54,361 nucleotides of DNA, from the NCBI GenBank assembly GCA_021204025.1, contig JAJQAC010000045.1, positions 1-54,361 on the forward strand. The letters run 5' to 3'. The position numbers were made by a program, and so were the translations under genes. Source of the stretch: Clostridiales bacterium. GTDB lineage: Bacteria; Bacillota; Clostridia; Lachnospirales; Lachnospiraceae. The notes below the pieces were generated by a model. The model saw only the letters and a program-made list of their open reading frames with translations. It was not told the DNA's origin and searched no databases. This document shows, in pieces, positions 6,726 to 16,020 of the stretch. Every line of letters begins with the position of its first letter. The stretch's first letter is position 1.

Positions 6726-7715
6726 TTATTCAGAAATGAAAACAATATTTTTATAATAATAAGACAGGATCTCCTCGTATCCCCAGCCTTTCCGCGCCAG
6801 GCTGTCTGCGCCGGACTGACTGAGACCATAACCATGCCCGCGCCCGCGCACAATCACCCGGATCTGATCACCATCCTCATCCAGTTGAAAGCATGGGGAC
6901 GGCAGTCTCAGTGAATATCGCACCTCGTCTCCGGTATAGGTTCCTGTCCCGATCTTAATCTCGTCCACGTATCCGGCCTCGTCTTTTTGAATCATCTGAA
7001 CTTCAGACAGCAGATCCTCCGGCTTTACAGAAACTGTGTCCGTAACCCGGCTTATTTTTTCAGCAAATTCTTTTTTCCCAAAAGCAAACTTTTCCAGATA
7101 ACCCTCCCGCTCTGTATCAGAGCTGCTGTCAACTGGCAAAAGGTATGGGAACTGCTCTCCACCCGCGCGGGTTTTTCCCGCGCTCATCTCATGAAACATC
7201 GGCAGGATATACTGTCCATCCTGTTTCATCACCGTTCCCTTTGTTTCTTCTACCGCTGACTCTGCAAGTGTAAGTTTGTGCAGCACCTGCGTCTGATCCG
7301 TCACTGACAGTCTTTCTGTTTCTCCCAGATAATCCAGATCCAGTTCTTCCTCATCAATCTCCGTTCTCAACCGCATCAGGCTGCAGATATAAGTCCTTGC
7401 AATAATCGCCTGACATTTCCACACCTCCGGATCATATTCTCTTCCGTCGATCTCATCCGGCATCTGACACGCTACAACGCCCGGCAGAAAATCTTCCAGT
7501 CTCCGGTAAAGGATTTTGTCCCCCTGATCAATCCGTATCACTCTCTCCGTTGTTTTTACGTTATTCTCCGAATCCGCACTCCTGTTTTCTTCCATCACCG
7601 CCTGTTCGATCTCTTTCTGCATTCCTCTTACTTCTCCTGCGGCATGTGCCCAGAGAAAAGACACAATCCACGGCAACAGCAAAAGAATACCTGTCCTCAT
7701 GATCCATTTACGCAT
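6726..7715 (-). CDS. spoIID: Stage II sporulation protein D (SpoIID)
   Basis: 329 residues: N-terminal membrane anchor (about 5-24), then the SpoIID/LytB domain, ending in the family motif GRGHGYGLSQSGADSLARKG followed by YEEILSYYY. SpoIID is a lytic transglycosylase that removes peptide-stripped septal peptidoglycan during engulfment with SpoIIM and SpoIIP. The start is the ATG at 7715 with GGAGGGG five bases upstream; the ATG at 7727 lies within that ribosome site. The SpoIIQ-like gene follows 42 bases downstream, the order also known in Bacillus. Confidence 0.9.
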   Translation of the reverse strand: MRKWIMRTGILLLLPWIVSFLWAHAAGEVRGMQKEIEQAVMEENRSADSENNVKTTERVIRIDQGDKILYRRLEDFLPGVVACQMPDEIDGREYDPEVWKCQAIIARTYICSLMRLRTEIDEEELDLDYLGETERLSVTDQTQVLHKLTLAESAVEETKGTVMKQDGQYILPMFHEMSAGKTRAGGEQFPYLLPVDSSSDTEREGYLEKFAFGKKEFAEKISRVTDTVSVKPEDLLSEVQMIQKDEAGYVDEIKIGTGTYTGDEVRYSLRLPSPCFQLDEDGDQIRVIVRGRGHGYGLSQSGADSLARKGWGYEEILSYYYKNIVFISE

Positions 7716-7764
7716 AAACCCCTCCATAAACTAATAGTAGTCTATGAAGGGGTTTCTCTGTTCA

Positions 7765-7801
7765 TTCCAGATGATTTACCTTTCACAGGGTAACCATCTG
7801 A
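7765..7801 (-). terminator. Hairpin after glgP
   Basis: AGATGATTTACC and GGTAACCATCT are imperfectly inverted around CTTTCACA-like bases, about 20 bases past the glgP stop. No strong T tract follows, so termination is uncertain. Confidence 0.35.
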
Positions 7802-7818
7802 TCAAAATCAAGACATAA

Positions 7819-10272
7819 TTACAGTTCTACCTTTACCCGGTCCAGATGCCAGATATCTCTTACATACTCTTCGATCGTACGATCCGATGAGAATTTGCCG
7901 GAGCAGGCCGTATTCAACATTGCTGTCTTTGCCCACCATCTCTGATCCCGGTACCTCTCATCAATCTTTCTCTGCGCTTCCGCATAGGACGGCAGATCCT
8001 TCAGAATGAAATACATATCCGCCCGATCGCTGGACTGTGTGTTCAGCAGAGAATTATAAATATCGCGGAACAGCTCCGTATCATTCGGCGAGTAATAACC
8101 GTTGATCAGCTGCATCAATACACGACGGATCTCGTAGTTATTGTTAAAAATATCCTGAGGATAATACTGACGGTTCTTCTCAAGCGCAATAATCTCATCC
8201 GAGGACGCGCCGAAAATAAACATATTCTCCTGACCCACTTCCTCGGCCATCTCTACATTTGCGCCATCCATCGTACCGATTGTCAGAGCTCCGTTTAACA
8301 TGAACTTCATGTTACCGGTTCCGGACGCTTCTTTACTGGCAGTGGAAATCTGCTCGCTGACATCAGCCGCAGCGATAATGATCTCCGCATTAGATACCCG
8401 GTAATCCTCTATAAAGACAACCTTAATCTTGCCGTTAATGCTCGCATCGTTATTAATCACATCAGCAACTGCGTTGATCAGTTTGATTGTCAGCTTCGCC
8501 CTCTTATAACCAGCCGCAGCTTTCGCGCCGAAGATAAAGGTTCTCGGCACCATATCCATCTCCGGATGATCCTTTAACTGATTATACAGGTACATAACAT
8601 GGAAAATATTCATCAGCTGACGCTTATACTCATGAAGCCTCTTAACCTGCACGTCAAAGATCGAACGCGGATCTACATCAATGCCATTATGCTCTTTGAT
8701 ATATTTTGCCAGACGAAGTTTATTCTGATACTTGATATTCATAAACTCATGCTGACATCTTTCATCATCCACATATAACTTCAACTTGCTGATTGCCGAC
8801 AAATCCGTAATCCACTCATTTCCGATCTTATCCGTAATCCAGTTAGCCAGAAGCGGATTTGCATGCAGCAGAAACCGCCTCTGAGTGATGCCGTTGGTCT
8901 TGTTGTTGAATTTCTCCGGGAACATCTCATAAAAATCATGCAGTTCCTGATTTTTAAGGATCTCTGTGTGAAGCTGCGCAACACCGTTGACCGAAAAACC
9001 GGCGCAGATCGCCATGTTGGCCATACGGATCTGACCATCGTAGATTACGGACATCTTCGCAATCTTATTGTGGTCATTCGGATACCGCTCACTGATCTGG
9101 CGCTGGAAACGGCGGTTAATCTCTTCCACGATCTGATATACACGGGGATGCAGGCGTGAGAACAGTTCGATCGGCCACTTCTCCAGAGCCTCTGCCATAA
9201 TGGTATGATTGGTATAGGCACAGGTATGAGTCGTAATATACCATGCCTCATCCCACTCCAGGCTATAGTCATCCAGAAGGACTCTCATCAGTTCTGCCAC
9301 CGCTACCGTAGGATGGGTATCGTTCAGCTGGAAGACATTCTTCTCATGGAATTTCCGGATATCATCATGCTTTTCCATGTATTTGGCAACCGCATGCTGC
9401 ATACTCGCAGAAACAAAGAAATACTGCTGTTTTAATCTCAGTTCCTTGCCTGCCATATGGTTGTCATTGGGATACAAAACCTCGCAGATATTTCTTGCCA
9501 GATTTTCCTCTTCCACAGCTTTCTTATAATCACCGTGGTCAAAATCATCCAGATGGAACGAATTTTTCGGCTGCGCGTCCCAGATCCGCAGAGTATTGAC
9601 AACATTATTGCCATATCCGACAATCGGCATATCATACGGAACCGCCATCACGGACTGATAACCTTCCTGTACGTAACGGTTTCTGCCGTTTTCGTAAATC
9701 GTTTTTACATAACCGCCGAACTTCACCTCGGTTGCGTATTCCATACGACGCACTTCAAACGGATTCCCATCCTTCAGCCAGTTATCCGGCACCTCAACCT
9801 GAAATCCGTTCTCAATCTTCTGTTTGAACATGCCGTAACGATAACGGATACCGCAGCCATAAGCCGGATAGCCCAATGTAGCCAGGGAATCCAGAAAACA
9901 CGCCGCCAGACGTCCCAGTCCGCCGTTGCCCAGTGCCGCATCCGGCTCCTGATCCTCAATCACATTCAGATCGAGGCCAAGTTCATCCAGCGCTTCTTTG
10001 ATCTCTTTCTGCGCCATAATATTGATAATATTATTTCCCAGAGCACGTCCCATCAAAAACTCCATGGACATATAGTACAGAGTCTTCGCGTCGTCCTTTT
10101 CATACTGCTTATGAGTCGCGATCCATTCGTCGATGATGATGTCCTTTACCGCCAGAGCAACAGCCTGATAGATCTGCTGCTGGCTTGCATCCTCGATCGT
10201 CTTGCGGGAAATGTTCTTGACATTGTCAATTACCGTTTTCTTAAATATTTCTTTGTTAAAAGCCTGTTTCAT
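7819..10272 (-). CDS. glgP: Glycogen/starch/maltodextrin phosphorylase
   Basis: 817 residues, full length for the GT35 family. The N-terminal GNGGLGRLAACFLDS segment and the pyridoxal-phosphate lysine region EASGTGNMKFMLNGALTIG are both intact, as is RLHEYKRQLMN. It cleaves alpha-1,4-glucan with phosphate to glucose-1-phosphate in the cytosol. It starts 39 bases after ileS and is probably cotranscribed with it, a pairing without obvious metabolic logic. AGGAGAAG lies about 12 bases before the ATG. Confidence 0.96.
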   Translation of the reverse strand: MKQAFNKEIFKKTVIDNVKNISRKTIEDASQQQIYQAVALAVKDIIIDEWIATHKQYEKDDAKTLYYMSMEFLMGRALGNNIINIMAQKEIKEALDELGLDLNVIEDQEPDAALGNGGLGRLAACFLDSLATLGYPAYGCGIRYRYGMFKQKIENGFQVEVPDNWLKDGNPFEVRRMEYATEVKFGGYVKTIYENGRNRYVQEGYQSVMAVPYDMPIVGYGNNVVNTLRIWDAQPKNSFHLDDFDHGDYKKAVEEENLARNICEVLYPNDNHMAGKELRLKQQYFFVSASMQHAVAKYMEKHDDIRKFHEKNVFQLNDTHPTVAVAELMRVLLDDYSLEWDEAWYITTHTCAYTNHTIMAEALEKWPIELFSRLHPRVYQIVEEINRRFQRQISERYPNDHNKIAKMSVIYDGQIRMANMAICAGFSVNGVAQLHTEILKNQELHDFYEMFPEKFNNKTNGITQRRFLLHANPLLANWITDKIGNEWITDLSAISKLKLYVDDERCQHEFMNIKYQNKLRLAKYIKEHNGIDVDPRSIFDVQVKRLHEYKRQLMNIFHVMYLYNQLKDHPEMDMVPRTFIFGAKAAAGYKRAKLTIKLINAVADVINNDASINGKIKVVFIEDYRVSNAEIIIAAADVSEQISTASKEASGTGNMKFMLNGALTIGTMDGANVEMAEEVGQENMFIFGASSDEIIALEKNRQYYPQDIFNNNYEIRRVLMQLINGYYSPNDTELFRDIYNSLLNTQSSDRADMYFILKDLPSYAEAQRKIDERYRDQRWWAKTAMLNTACSGKFSSDRTIEEYVRDIWHLDRVKVEL

Positions 10273-10311
10273 GAATTGTCTCTTCTCCTCTCGTCCGCAG
10301 CGCGTTTCCGC

Positions 10312-13300
10312 TCATACGGTTTTCTCAACTCCTAAAGTTACCCTTTCACCGTTGATATTCCATTCTTTCACATAACCGGCCGGCTGCTGCAAAATTACCT
10401 GGTCGGCAAGTACTTCCCTGCGCACCTCGTCCATGTGCGCTGCCAGGATCTCAGCAATCTTTTCACTGCCGTCCTGGTACACATTGATATGATCAGTCAC
10501 CTCAAATCCGGCTTCTTTGCGCATCGTCTGGATCTTGCTGACCAGTTCACGCACAAATCCCTCTTCCACCAGTTCCGGTGTCAGATTGGTATCGATCGCA
10601 ACCGTAATATAGTTATCGCCTTCGGAAACATAGCCTTCCGCCTGCGCCATATCAATCAGTAAATCATCTTCCGTCAGAATCACTTCCGTATCGCCAAAGG
10701 TAAATTTCAGCGCGCCGTCCGCTTTCAACCGATCCATTGCCTCATTGCCGTCGACCTCAGACAGAGCCTTGCGGATATTGCCAAGCTGTCTGCCGTACTT
10801 CGGACCCACGGTGCGAAGCTGCGGTTTGAAGCTGTAAGACGTGAACCGGCGGACATCATGCACAAATTCTACCTTCTTGACATTCAGTTCGTCTTCTATA
10901 ATCTCTGTATAATAATCCGACAGTGCAAGATCAGCTTTGACGTACATCATCCCGATCGGCTGACGGTTCTTGATATTGGCAGTATTGCGCGCAGCCCGTC
11001 CGAATACAACGATCTTAAGGACCTCATCCATATTCTTTTCGAGTTCTGTATCGATATGTTCCGTATCCGCCGTCGGAAAGTCACACAGATGCACAGACTC
11101 CGGTGCCTGTGGATCAATGCTGCAGACCAGATTCCGGTAAATATCCTCGGTCATAAACGGAATCATCGGAGCCGCTGCCTTTGCTGTTGTAACCAGAGCA
11201 GTATAAAGCGTCATATAAGCATTAATCTTATCCTGCTCCATCCCTTTCGCCCAGAAGCGCTCTCTGCTCCTCCTCACATACCAGTTACTCATGTCATCAA
11301 CAAACTCTTCCAGTGCCCGCGCTGCTTCCGGGATCCGATAATGATCCAGATCCTCATCAACCGCCTTCACCATCGAATTCATCTTGGACAACAGCCATTT
11401 GTCCATTACCGAAAGTTTATCATACTCTAACGTATATTTTGTCGCGTCAAACTCATCGATATTCGCATACAATACAAAGAAAGCGTAGGTATTCCAAAGC
11501 GTTCCCATGAATTTGCGCTGTCCTTCCTGCACTGCCTTGCCGTGGAAGCGGTTTGGCAGCCATGGGGCACTGTTGATGTAAAAATACCAGCGGATCGCGT
11601 CCGCGCCATAAGTCTCCAGGGCCTCAAACGGATCCACCGCATTTCCCTTGGACTTGCTCATCTTCTGGCCATTCTCATCCTGAACATGTCCCAGTACGAT
11701 CACGTTTTCATATGGAGACCGGTTGAAAAGAAGCGTTGACTCCGCAAGCAGAGAATAAAACCATCCGCGCGTCTGATCAACCGCCTCAGAAATAAACTGA
11801 GCCGGGAACTGCTGACGGAACAGATCCTGATTTTCAAACGGATAATGGTGCTGAGCAAACGGCATCGCTCCGGAATCAAACCAGCAGTCAATCACTTCCG
11901 GCACGCGGTGCATCGTCTTTCCGCATTTCGGACACGGGAACGTAATCTCATCGATATAGGGCCGATGCAGTTCGACAGTTTTCGCTTTTTCATTTCCGCT
12001 CATCTCAAAAAGCTCCTGCCGGCTTCCGATCGAATGCATGTGTCCGCACTCGCACTCCCAGATATTAAGCGGAGTACCCCAGTAACGGTTTCTTGAGATG
12101 CCCCAGTCCTGAACATTTTCCAGCCAGTCACCAAAGCGCCCCTTGCCGATGCTCTCCGGAATCCAGTTGATCGTATTGTTATTGCGGATCAGATCGTCCT
12201 TCACCGCCGTCATACGGATAAACCAAGACTCCCGCGCATAATAAATGAGCGGCGTGTCGCAGCGCCAGCAATGCGGATAGTCATGCTCAAATTTGGGTGC
12301 ATCAAAAAGGCATCCTCTGGCATCCAGATCCTTAAGCACTTCCGGATCCGCACTGACCACCGGCGGGTTTTTCTTTAATTCCGCTTCCGAAGGTTTGTTG
12401 CGCATACCGGCAAATGGTGTCTCTGCCGTCATACAACCTTTCTCGTCTACAAATTTTACCAGAGGCAGATCATATTTTCTGCCAACCTGTGCGTCATCTT
12501 CACCAAACGCCGGCGCGATATGGACGATCCCGGTGCCGTCAGACATCGTGACATAGTTATCACATACCACATAATGCGCTTTCTTATGCTGCTTTGCAGC
12601 CTCGATGGCAGCAGCCTCATATAACGCCTCATATTCTTTATATTCCAGATCCCTGCCCGTGTATCTCTCCAGAATCTCATAAGCCGGAGCATTCTCTGTC
12701 GCCAGTTTACCAAGCACCTTATCCAGCAGAGCTTCGCCGAGATAATACACGTTTCCGTCCGCGGCCTTAACCTTTACATAGGTTTCACCCGGGTTGACAC
12801 ACAGTGCAACGTTGGACGGAAGCGTCCAGGGAGTTGTCGTCCACGCAAGAAAATACGCGTCTTCATCCTTCACCTGAAAACGCACGACAGCGGAACGTTC
12901 CTTAACTGTCTTATAGCCCTGGGCTACCTCCTGCGCCGAAAGCGGCGTACCGCAGCGCGGACAGTACGGAACAATCTTAAAGCCCTTATATAAGAGTCCC
13001 TTCTCCCAGATCTGCTTCAACGCCCACCATTCGGATTCGATATAATCATCGTGATAAGTGACATATGGATGTTCCATATCCGCCCAGAACCCGACCGTAC
13101 CGGAAAAATCCTCCCACATGCCTTTATACTTCCAGACACTTTCCTTACATTTATCAATAAAGGGAATGAGACCGTACTGCTCAATCTGCTCCTTGCCGTC
13201 CAGCCCCAGCATTCGCTCAACCTCCAGTTCGACCGGAAGCCCATGCGTATCCCATCCTGCCTTACGCGGAACCATATACCCTTTCATCGTACGATAACGC

Positions 13301-13506
13301 GGAATCATATCTTTGATCACGCGAGTCAGGACATGACCGATGTGTGGTTTTCCGTTCGCGGTAGGCGGTCCGTCATAAAAAGTGTAGACGGGTCCCTCTT
13401 TCCTGCTGTCCATACTCTTCCGGAAAATCTGATGATCCTCCCAGAATTTCTTGGTTTTTTTCTCACGCTCTACAAATTTAAGATCTGTAGAAACCTTCTC
13501 ATACAT
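10312..13506 (-). CDS. ileS: Isoleucine--tRNA ligase
   Basis: 1064 residues, the long type of IleRS seen in many clostridia (about 1030-1070), not the 920-residue Bacillus type. Class I signatures: HIGH-type GKPHIGHVL near residue 50 and KMSKS in GQKMSKSKGN. A CxC...CPKC zinc-type segment precedes VIDCWFDSGAMPF, and the editing-domain TTTPWTLPSN is intact. The start is the ATG at 13506 with GGAGG nine bases upstream. No T-box leader is seen in the short 5' region, so it does not appear tRNA-regulated at this point. A strong promoter lies 50 bases upstream. Confidence 0.96.
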   Translation of the reverse strand: MYEKVSTDLKFVEREKKTKKFWEDHQIFRKSMDSRKEGPVYTFYDGPPTANGKPHIGHVLTRVIKDMIPRYRTMKGYMVPRKAGWDTHGLPVELEVERMLGLDGKEQIEQYGLIPFIDKCKESVWKYKGMWEDFSGTVGFWADMEHPYVTYHDDYIESEWWALKQIWEKGLLYKGFKIVPYCPRCGTPLSAQEVAQGYKTVKERSAVVRFQVKDEDAYFLAWTTTPWTLPSNVALCVNPGETYVKVKAADGNVYYLGEALLDKVLGKLATENAPAYEILERYTGRDLEYKEYEALYEAAAIEAAKQHKKAHYVVCDNYVTMSDGTGIVHIAPAFGEDDAQVGRKYDLPLVKFVDEKGCMTAETPFAGMRNKPSEAELKKNPPVVSADPEVLKDLDARGCLFDAPKFEHDYPHCWRCDTPLIYYARESWFIRMTAVKDDLIRNNNTINWIPESIGKGRFGDWLENVQDWGISRNRYWGTPLNIWECECGHMHSIGSRQELFEMSGNEKAKTVELHRPYIDEITFPCPKCGKTMHRVPEVIDCWFDSGAMPFAQHHYPFENQDLFRQQFPAQFISEAVDQTRGWFYSLLAESTLLFNRSPYENVIVLGHVQDENGQKMSKSKGNAVDPFEALETYGADAIRWYFYINSAPWLPNRFHGKAVQEGQRKFMGTLWNTYAFFVLYANIDEFDATKYTLEYDKLSVMDKWLLSKMNSMVKAVDEDLDHYRIPEAARALEEFVDDMSNWYVRRSRERFWAKGMEQDKINAYMTLYTALVTTAKAAAPMIPFMTEDIYRNLVCSIDPQAPESVHLCDFPTADTEHIDTELEKNMDEVLKIVVFGRAARNTANIKNRQPIGMMYVKADLALSDYYTEIIEDELNVKKVEFVHDVRRFTSYSFKPQLRTVGPKYGRQLGNIRKALSEVDGNEAMDRLKADGALKFTFGDTEVILTEDDLLIDMAQAEGYVSEGDNYITVAIDTNLTPELVEEGFVRELVSKIQTMRKEAGFEVTDHINVYQDGSEKIAEILAAHMDEVRREVLADQVILQQPAGYVKEWNINGERVTLGVEKTV

Positions 13507-13555
13507 ACTTTTCTGCCTCCGAATTTCCTTACATCTGTTACGCACATTCCTTCTT

Positions 13556-13584
13556 AGTGTATTTATTTGGGAAAGAATTGTCAA
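13556..13584 (-). promoter_or_regulatory. Sigma-A promoter of ileS-glgP
   Basis: On the minus strand TTGACA (13579-13584) and TACACT (13556-13561) are separated by exactly 17 bases, about 50 bases before the ileS start. Confidence 0.75.
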
Positions 13585-13648
13585 GTGCTCTTTTGAAAGT
13601 TGAGCCGAAGTTCTCAAATTATATATAAAATTATACTATATAAGCGCA

Positions 13649-13677
13649 TTGAAACAAAGCAAAATTTATATTAAAAT
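13649..13677 (+). promoter_or_regulatory. Promoter of the XRE regulator gene
   Basis: TTGAAA (13649-13654), a 17-base spacer and TAAAAT (13672-13677) precede the gene by 60 bases in a very AT-rich divergent region shared with ileS. Confidence 0.55.
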
Positions 13678-13737
13678 CAATTATGTAAATTAATTCTTTT
13701 ACCTTTTTACCATTATTGTTATTGGGGAGTAACCATC

Positions 13738-14085
13738 ATGTACGAAATGGATTTTGCCAAAGTTGGCCAGAAAATGAAGCGATTACGAATGGATCTCGGT
13801 GTAACTCAGGAAAAAGTAGCAAATGATCTTCAGTGCACGATCGCCTTTGTCAGCAATGTCGAAAACAATCGCGCAAAACTCAACCTGCGTGTCCTGCTCT
13901 ATTATGCGGATCTCTGCCATGTTCCGGTAGATCTGATCTTAGACGCCGGACGCCCGGAGGAAGCTCAGCACACTCCGGGCGAACAACAGACAGCCGAACT
14001 TCTCCGCCTGTTTCAGACTTTTACACCGGAGGAACAGGCGAAACTGATCCGAATCATGAAAATATGGCAAAGCAAATCCGAATGA
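13738..14085 (+). CDS. XRE-family helix-turn-helix regulator
   Basis: 115 residues. Residues about 6-65 form a Cro/CI helix-turn-helix (KMKRLRMDLGVTQEKVANDL ... AFVSNVENNRAKLNLRVLL). The C-terminal 45 residues, after a polar linker, are helical (TAELLRLFQTFTPEEQAKLIRIMKIW) and may mediate dimerisation. GGGGAG lies eight bases before the ATG, and the gene has its own promoter and terminator. Target unknown; it is divergent from ileS and upstream of pncB. Confidence 0.87.
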   Translation: MYEMDFAKVGQKMKRLRMDLGVTQEKVANDLQCTIAFVSNVENNRAKLNLRVLLYYADLCHVPVDLILDAGRPEEAQHTPGEQQTAELLRLFQTFTPEEQAKLIRIMKIWQSKSE

Positions 14086-14101
14086 GCAGACAGTATTCCA
14101 G

Positions 14102-14145
14102 TGAGCATTTCTTAACTTAATAAAATAAGGAATGCTCATTTTTTA
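14102..14145 (+). terminator. Terminator of the XRE regulator gene
   Basis: TGAGCATTTCTTA (14102-14114) pairs with TAAGGAATGCTCA (14126-14138) with one mismatch and is followed by six Ts. Confidence 0.88.
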
Positions 14146-14156
14146 TATCATACTAA

Positions 14157-14209
14157 ATTGTTATTTAATTAACAATGGTATTGTGGTTTTTCTTTTCCGA
14201 TGGTATAGT
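14157..14209 (+). promoter_or_regulatory. pncB promoter with upstream palindrome
   Basis: TTGTGG (14181-14186), 17 bases, TATAGT (14204-14209). Four bases upstream of the -35 box lies the palindrome ATTGTTA-N6-TAACAAT (14157-14176), a possible operator. Confidence 0.6.
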
Positions 14210-14270
14210 ATGAATCAATTTATACACAGATTTCACCTAAATTTTACAAAACAACACAAGGAGAATTTTC

Positions 14271-15725
14271 ATGTCTGAACGTAATCTCACTCTGCTTACC
14301 GATCTCTATGAGCTCACCATGATGCAGGGATATTTTAAGGAAAAAGATGCGAATGAAACCGTTATTTTTGACGCGTTTTACCGTACCAACCCTGACCATT
14401 CCGCCTATTCGATCTGCGCGGGTCTGGATCAGGTGATCGTTTACATCAATAACCTGCACTTTGACCAGGAAGATATCGATTATCTGCGCTCAGTTGGTAT
14501 CTTTGAAGAAGACTTTCTCGATTATCTGAAAGACTTTCATTTCTCGGGTGATATTTATGCGATCCCGGAAGGCACTGTCATGTTTCCGCGGGAACCGATT
14601 GTCAAGGTCATCGCTCCGATCATGGAGGCTCAGCTGGTAGAAACAGCGCTTCTGACCCTCATCAATCATCAGTCCCTGATTGCGACCAAGGCAGCGCGTA
14701 TCGTCTATGCCGCTCAGGGAGACGGTGTAATGGAATTTGGTCTGCGCCGCGCACAGGGGCCGGACGCCGGTATCTATGGAGCCAGAGCAGCCATGATCGC
14801 AGGATGCATCGGTACTTCCAATGTCCTCTGCGGCAAGATGTTTGATGTGCCGGTAAAAGGAACTCATGCTCACAGCTGGATCATGAGTTTCCCTGATGAA
14901 CTGACCGCTTTCCGCACTTACGCCCGACTTTATCCGCAGGCCTGTATCCTGCTTGTCGATACCTATGATACTCTGGGTTCCGGCGTTCCCAACGCGATCC
15001 GGGTCTTTCAGGAAATGCGCGATGCCGGTATCAATCTTTCCTTCTACGGAATCCGTCTTGACAGCGGCGACCTCGCCTATCTCTCCAAGGAAGCCAAAAA
15101 GATGCTGGACGCGGCCGGATTTCAGGATGCCGTCATCTCTGCCTCCAACGATCTGGATGAGCATCTGATCGCTTCCCTGAAACTGCAGGGAGCAGCTATT
15201 AACAGCTGGGGCGTTGGCACAAACCTGATCACATCCAAAGATACGCCTTCGTTTGGCGGCGTCTATAAGCTGGCCGCCATCAAAGACAAAGCAAGCGGTG
15301 CCTTTATCCCCAAGATCAAGCTTTCCGAAAATGCAGAAAAGATTACGAACCCGGGAAATAAAACGATCCGACGGATCTATAATAAAGCCACCGGAAAGAT
15401 TATCGCTGATCTCATCTGCCTTGTCGATGAAAAATTTGACACATCCAATTCGCTCCTGCTTTTTGATCCGACTGAGACCTGGAAGAAAACTCACCTCGCG
15501 CCCGGCAGCTACACCATGAGAGAGCTGATGGTTCCTGTTTTTCTGAATGGCAAACAGGTTTATCAGAGCCCGTCCGTCATGGATCTGCAGAAATACTGCA
15601 CGCAGGAGAAAAACACGCTGTGGCCGGAATCACTCCGTCTCTACAACCCGCACAAGGTACATGTCGATCTCTCGCTGGCTCTGTGGAATATGAAAAAACA
15701 GCTGCTTGATCAGTATCACCGCTGA
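14271..15725 (+). CDS. pncB: Nicotinate phosphoribosyltransferase
   Basis: 484 residues. The N-terminal LLTDLYELTMMQGY, the FRTNP-like YRTNPDHSAYSICAG, the central RRAQGPDAGIYGARAA and the GIRLDSGDLAYLS segment are hallmark NAPRTase sequences. It converts nicotinate and PRPP, with ATP, to nicotinate mononucleotide in the NAD salvage pathway. AAGGAG lies seven bases before the ATG. Monocistronic by its own promoter and downstream hairpins. Length normal. Confidence 0.95.
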   Translation: MSERNLTLLTDLYELTMMQGYFKEKDANETVIFDAFYRTNPDHSAYSICAGLDQVIVYINNLHFDQEDIDYLRSVGIFEEDFLDYLKDFHFSGDIYAIPEGTVMFPREPIVKVIAPIMEAQLVETALLTLINHQSLIATKAARIVYAAQGDGVMEFGLRRAQGPDAGIYGARAAMIAGCIGTSNVLCGKMFDVPVKGTHAHSWIMSFPDELTAFRTYARLYPQACILLVDTYDTLGSGVPNAIRVFQEMRDAGINLSFYGIRLDSGDLAYLSKEAKKMLDAAGFQDAVISASNDLDEHLIASLKLQGAAINSWGVGTNLITSKDTPSFGGVYKLAAIKDKASGAFIPKIKLSENAEKITNPGNKTIRRIYNKATGKIIADLICLVDEKFDTSNSLLLFDPTETWKKTHLAPGSYTMRELMVPVFLNGKQVYQSPSVMDLQKYCTQEKNTLWPESLRLYNPHKVHVDLSLALWNMKKQLLDQYHR

Positions 15726-15881
15726 TGTTCATGATTTGTTTACATTTTTTTCAAATATCCGCTAAATTTATTTCATAACTTCCGGGTATAGTAATGAATG
15801 CAAGCGAAGCCTACACCAATTGATAAAATTTTTTCATAATCGCCGATGATCTCACTTGGGATCATCGGCTCCTCCCTTTTA

Positions 15882-15906
15882 CAGGCCTTTCAAAGGTCTG
15901 TTTTTT
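15882..15906 (+). terminator. Terminator downstream of pncB
   Basis: CAGGCCTTT and AAAGGTCTG pair (one G-U) and are followed by TTTTTT (15901-15906). The stronger 10-bp hairpin at 15842-15869 precedes it. Confidence 0.7.
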
Positions 15907-15907
15907 C

Positions 15908-15936
15908 TTGCGTTCTCATTTCCTTCATGATATAAT
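15908..15936 (+). promoter_or_regulatory. putP promoter
   Basis: TTGCGT (15908-15913) and TATAAT (15931-15936) with a 17-base spacer. Confidence 0.65.
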
Positions 15937-15950
15937 CAGCCTGTTATTTT

Positions 15951-15975
15951 GTTGTTCCTGAGGGGACGGAACAAC
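15951..15975 (+). promoter_or_regulatory. Hairpin in the putP leader
   Basis: GTTGTTCC (15951-15958) and GGAACAAC (15968-15975) pair perfectly around TGAGGGGAC. It lies about 8 bases into the predicted transcript and 45 bases before the start codon; there is no T tract, so it is either an RNA stability element or a DNA operator. Confidence 0.5.
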
Positions 15976-16020
15976 ACTGTTTTCTGTCAAATGTTTTTTT
16001 AAGAAAAGAGGAGGAAAATC

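Larger units (their letters stand above)
15726..16020 (+). other. 295-bp region between pncB and putP
   Basis: It carries a 10-bp hairpin (GCCGATGATC at 15842-15851 with its complement at 15860-15869), a terminator, a promoter and a hairpin in the putP leader, all listed separately. The first 110 bases are AT-rich with no clear gene. Confidence 0.6.

Noticed and set aside
9457-10335. 292-residue open frame antisense to glgP
   Set aside because: Shadow of a highly conserved gene; no ribosome site and no domain.
13507-13735. T-box leader for ileS
   Set aside because: The 5' region is short, has its own sigma-A promoter close to the gene and lacks the T-box sequence and terminator.
14490-15494. 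334-residue open frame antisense to pncB
   Set aside because: Shadow frame of a conserved enzyme gene with no start signal.
15775-15800. ATAACTTCCG stretch resembling the left arm of the dif-like repeats
   Set aside because: Only about ten bases match; centre and right arm do not, so it is treated as chance.
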